A stretch of DNA of 64,000 nucleotides, taken from positions 124,001 to 188,000 of the forward strand of contig CAZCVE010000009.1 of NCBI GenBank assembly GCA_964502175.1, written 5' to 3'. The translations under genes and the position numbers were made by a program. The notes beneath the pieces are model-generated. The model was not told the origin of the DNA. It saw nothing but the letters and a program-made list of their open reading frames with translations, and did not search any database. This DNA is from JAFLCL01 sp964502175 (lineage in GTDB: Bacteria; Myxococcota_A; Polyangia; Polyangiales; Sandaracinaceae). This document shows positions 61,265 through 64,000 of the stretch, piece after piece; the first letter of the stretch is position 1, and the number at the start of each line of letters is the position of its first letter.

Positions 61265-62854
61265 TCACTGCGTGACCTTCGCCGACACCGCGGCGAGCTC
61301 GGCGAGATCGAGATCACGCTCGAGCTCGTGGAGCACGGCGTCTTCGATCTCGCCCGCGCGGTGGAGCCGCACGAGCTCGACGCGTCCTGCCGCGATGGCC
61401 GCGAGCACCACGTCGAAGTGCGCGTGCAGCATCCCCGTGAAGTCCTCGGGCTTCTCGGCGTAGCTGTCGATCGCCGTCGCGCGCTTCTCGTACTGCGACA
61501 AGAGGATCGGGTGGATGAGCTCGCCCTCGGCGTCGTAGGCCGCGGCGCGCACGACCACGACCTGCGCCTTGGCCATCGCCGCCTCGGCCTGGCTCATCGT
61601 CAGCGGTGCGGCGCCGTGCGTGCTCTCCTTCAAGCCCGCCCACGCGATCACGCGCTCGAACGTGGTGGCCTGCACGAGCACGGTGCCGAGGATCACGACG
61701 AACGCCGTGACGAGGATGAAGTCGCGGCCCGCGAAGTCTTCGGGGAGGCTCAGCGCGAGCGCGAGCGTGACCACGCCGCGCACGCCGGCCCAGCTGAGCA
61801 CCACGTTCGCGCGCGCCCCGAGCGGCGTGTAGCGACGAAGTCCCCCCACGTTGGCGATGCGGATGATCGCGTCGGACGCGAACATCCAGACGAAGCGCGA
61901 GGCCATGAGCACGAGCAGCACGACGAGGCTCGGCACGCCCATCGTCTCGATCACCACGCCGAAGCCTCCACCGCGCTCGACGACGCCGCGCAGCGAGAAC
62001 CCGATCAGCATGAAGACGGCGGCCTCCATCAAGAAGACCGTCACGGTCCAGAACGAGAGGCCGCGCATGCGTGACGACGCCGTGAGCGCGGTGTGCGCGT
62101 GCCAGCTCGCGATCATGCCCGTGGTCACCGTCGCGATGACGCCCGACACGTGCACGAACTCGGCGAGGATGTACGAGCTCCACGAGAGGAGGACCGTGGC
62201 CGAGATGATCAGGAACTCGTCCTCGAGCCGGCGCACGAGCTTCACCCAGATCATCGCGATCACACCGCCGACGATCGCGCCGCCGATCGCGAGCACGAAG
62301 AATTCGCCCACCGCGGAGGGCGCGCTGAAGGTCCCCGTCACGCCGGCGGCGACAGCGAAGCGAAACAGCACGAGGCCGCTCGCGTCGTTCAAGAGGCTCT
62401 CGCCCTCGAGGAGCACGCGGATGCGGCGCGGCAGCTTCACGCGCTGGAGCACCGCGCGCGCGGACACGGCGTCGGGCGGCGACACGATCGCGCCGAGCGC
62501 GGCGCACGCGGCGATCGGCAGCGCGGGGAAGAGCGCGTGCGTGACCATCGCGATGACGACCGTGGTGAAGATCACGGCGCCCACCGCGAGCGACGCGATG
62601 CCGATCTTGTGGGCCTTCATGTGACCCGTGGCGACGCCCCACGCGCTGTCGAACAAGAGCGGGGGCAGGAACATCACGATCACGAGATCCGGATCGACGT
62701 CGACCGCGGGCAGGTTCGGCAAGAACGCGAGCGACGCGCCTCCCGCGATCAGCGCGACGGGCGCAGGCAGCCCGACGCGATGCGCGACGTGGTGGAGGAC
62801 GATGATGACGAGGAACGTCGCGACGACGAGCTCGAACATGTGAGCGAGGTGCAT
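61265..62854 (-). CDS. Na+/H+ antiporter, CPA1 family
   Basis: 529 aa; a second in-frame ATG five codons in is an alternative start. About 12 membrane helices in the first ~420 residues, then a ~110-residue cytosolic tail. Ion-site motifs of CPA1/NhaP exchangers are present: LGAIVSPPDAVSARAVL, LLEGESLLNDASGLVLFR with the Asn-Asp pair, and the conserved Arg in WAGVRGVVTLALALSLP. It exchanges Na+ or K+ for protons at the inner membrane and so controls pH and salt balance. Transcribed alone, upstream of the lipoprotein gene on the same strand. Confidence 0.93.
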   Translation of the reverse strand: MHLAHMFELVVATFLVIIVLHHVAHRVGLPAPVALIAGGASLAFLPNLPAVDVDPDLVIVMFLPPLLFDSAWGVATGHMKAHKIGIASLAVGAVIFTTVVIAMVTHALFPALPIAACAALGAIVSPPDAVSARAVLQRVKLPRRIRVLLEGESLLNDASGLVLFRFAVAAGVTGTFSAPSAVGEFFVLAIGGAIVGGVIAMIWVKLVRRLEDEFLIISATVLLSWSSYILAEFVHVSGVIATVTTGMIASWHAHTALTASSRMRGLSFWTVTVFLMEAAVFMLIGFSLRGVVERGGGFGVVIETMGVPSLVVLLVLMASRFVWMFASDAIIRIANVGGLRRYTPLGARANVVLSWAGVRGVVTLALALSLPEDFAGRDFILVTAFVVILGTVLVQATTFERVIAWAGLKESTHGAAPLTMSQAEAAMAKAQVVVVRAAAYDAEGELIHPILLSQYEKRATAIDSYAEKPEDFTGMLHAHFDVVLAAIAAGRVELVRLHRAGEIEDAVLHELERDLDLAELAAVSAKVTQ

Positions 62855-62957
62855 GACGTCGTGCCCCTACGAGTGAGCCTTTCAGGAAGACGCGATGTAC
62901 CGCGTCGGCGGACCGGCTCGCCAGCGCCGCGCGTGCGATGCCCGCGCGTCGATCGGG

Positions 62958-64000
62958 TCAGAGCGCGCCGCACGCCATGGGCACGCACTCCACCGCGCCG
63001 GTCACCGAGGGGCTCGTCACGATCGAGGTCGGGACTGCCGTGACCGTGAACACGCCCGTTGTGACGATCCGCGTGAGCGTGCGGATCTCGGGCGTCGGCG
63101 CGACCACGTGTTCGCACACGTCGTCGACCACGCCATCCCTCGTCAGCGCGGTCGTCCACGTTCGGCCCTCGCCGCCGCTGGGGTTCGTGGAGCCGACGAC
63201 GAGCAGGTGGCCATCGGGGTGCGCCTCGATTCCTGCCACGCGATCCGCGCGCGTGCCCCCGAACGAGCGCGCCCACACGATGTCGCCCGTGGGTCCGACG
63301 CGCATCGCGAGCGCGTCGTACCAGAACGATCCGGAGCCCAGTACGTCGCCTGCGACGATGATGTCCTCGCCGTCCGCGAGGGCGCCGAAGAGCACCTCGG
63401 ATCCCACCGACGCCTCGTCGAGCGTGCGGCTCCACTCGGGCGTTCCGTCGAGCGCGAGGCGCGCGAGCCACGCGTGCTCGTTGGTGTCGCCCACGAGGTA
63501 GAGCCCGGTCGGCGTGGGCACGACGGCGTACGCGCGCTCGGTGCCGACGAAGTTGTACCGGGCCTGCCGCTCGACGGTGCCGTCGAGGCCCACGCGCAGG
63601 AGCCAGGCGTCGTTGCTGGTGCGGCCGGCCACCACGTACCCGTCGTCGAGCTCGGCCGCGCTGAGCATGTCCTCGATGCTCGAGCCACTGGCGCCCCCGA
63701 CGACCTGCCACTCGGGCGCGAGCGTCGCGTCGAGCTTCGCCATCCACACGTCCTGTGAGGCGCGGAGGATGCGGCCCACGACGAGCACGCCTCCGTCCGT
63801 CGTCCCGATCGCGGATCGCACCTCGACGGTCTGCGTCTCGCCGAAGAGGCGCTCTCCGATCAGCACCCCGTCGCGATCGAAGCGCGCGAGCCACGCTTGG
63901 CCCACGCCCGCGGGGCTGTGACTGCGCGTGTTGCCGAGGGCGACCACGTCGTCGCCCACGCCCACCACGCTCACGAACGCGTCGATCCCCGCGCCGACGA
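62958..64000 (-). CDS. Beta-propeller-like protein, 5' end outside the window
   Basis: At least 347 residues; the frame stays open to the window edge (GAGIDAFVSVVGVGDDVVAL), so the start lies beyond it. The visible part is made of ~50-residue repeats of the kind GGVLVVGRILRASQDVWMAK, DDGYVVAGRTSNDAWLLRVG, TGLYLVGDTNEHAWLARLAL and EDIIVAGDVLGSGSFWYDAL, each ending in a Trp/Leu-rich strand. This resembles the beta-propellers of delta-60 repeat or SBBP proteins. The C-terminus (ECVPMACGAL) has two Cys that may form a disulfide. Probably secreted or a lipoprotein; the signal would be outside the window. Confidence 0.75.
   Translation of the reverse strand, partial: VGAGIDAFVSVVGVGDDVVALGNTRSHSPAGVGQAWLARFDRDGVLIGERLFGETQTVEVRSAIGTTDGGVLVVGRILRASQDVWMAKLDATLAPEWQVVGGASGSSIEDMLSAAELDDGYVVAGRTSNDAWLLRVGLDGTVERQARYNFVGTERAYAVVPTPTGLYLVGDTNEHAWLARLALDGTPEWSRTLDEASVGSEVLFGALADGEDIIVAGDVLGSGSFWYDALAMRVGPTGDIVWARSFGGTRADRVAGIEAHPDGHLLVVGSTNPSGGEGRTWTTALTRDGVVDDVCEHVVAPTPEIRTLTRIVTTGVFTVTAVPTSIVTSPSVTGAVECVPMACGAL

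Overview
The window reads as a high-GC chromosome segment from a myxobacterium, most likely a Polyangia/Sandaracinus-like member of Myxococcota. The signs are a membrane Ser/Thr kinase, two secreted proteins ending in MYXO-CTERM-like sorting tails (Cys-rich turn, one transmembrane helix, Arg cluster), many lipoproteins with Asp/Ala-rich linkers after the lipobox, an IF-3 with an acidic C-terminal extension, and very strong G/C bias at third codon positions. Genes are densely packed on both strands. No prophage, insertion sequence, CRISPR array or rRNA was found, and no gap longer than 300 bases lacks a gene or gene remnant.

Layout. 0-5.6 kb: Ser/Thr kinase, a TPR/PEGA-like membrane protein, an FG-GAP-type secreted protein and a Tat-exported metacaspase-like protein. 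5.7-14.3 kb: a YfcF-type glutathione transferase, a THUMP methyltransferase coupled to argS, a double GNAT enzyme, a coiled-coil-less GreA/B homologue, a LOG-family enzyme, a frame-broken lipoprotein and cardiolipin synthase. 14.3-23.5 kb: three translationally coupled Hsp100/Clp-like AAA+ ATPases, the most unusual locus here. 23.7-35.5 kb: deoC with an ALDH16-type dehydrogenase, a lipoprotein lacking a start codon, a divergent RNase HII-like protein, a DUF2330 protein, a DEAD-box helicase and feoAB. 35.5-36.8 kb: a decayed patch with a luciferase-like oxidoreductase pseudogene fused to the remains of a VapBC-like pair. 36.8-48.3 kb: acyl-CoA dehydrogenase, phoU, an intact PIN toxin-antitoxin pair, a sugar epimerase, two gene fragments meeting at apparent junctions, an RluA-RlmI fusion and a HelD-like helicase. 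48.3-57.3 kb: argJ, three lipoproteins with heme-type Cys-His motifs, an FHA protein and a lone receiver protein. 57.3-64 kb: infC with an ATC start, tRNA-Pro(GGG), surE-apt, a lipoprotein, a CPA1 antiporter and a beta-propeller gene that leaves the window.

The AAA+ operon (14332-23548) is the best candidate for an undescribed system. All three proteins have an intact ClpB-type second ATPase ring (Walker A, DE Walker B, sensor 2). All three have a degenerate first-ring Walker B, and all three lack the aromatic GYVG-type pore loop used to thread substrate. They also share an unassigned N-terminal module, and two carry different long C-terminal extensions. The overlapping start and stop codons suggest a hetero-oligomer made in matched amounts.

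Two window-wide patterns are also reported. Several genes have a TANNNT -10 element 6-9 nt before the start codon and no Shine-Dalgarno sequence, which suggests leaderless transcripts. Five gene-breaking points each coincide with a GATC tetramer, so rearrangement scars or assembly chimaeras should be considered around 27.1, 35.7-36.1 and 42.0-42.5 kb.
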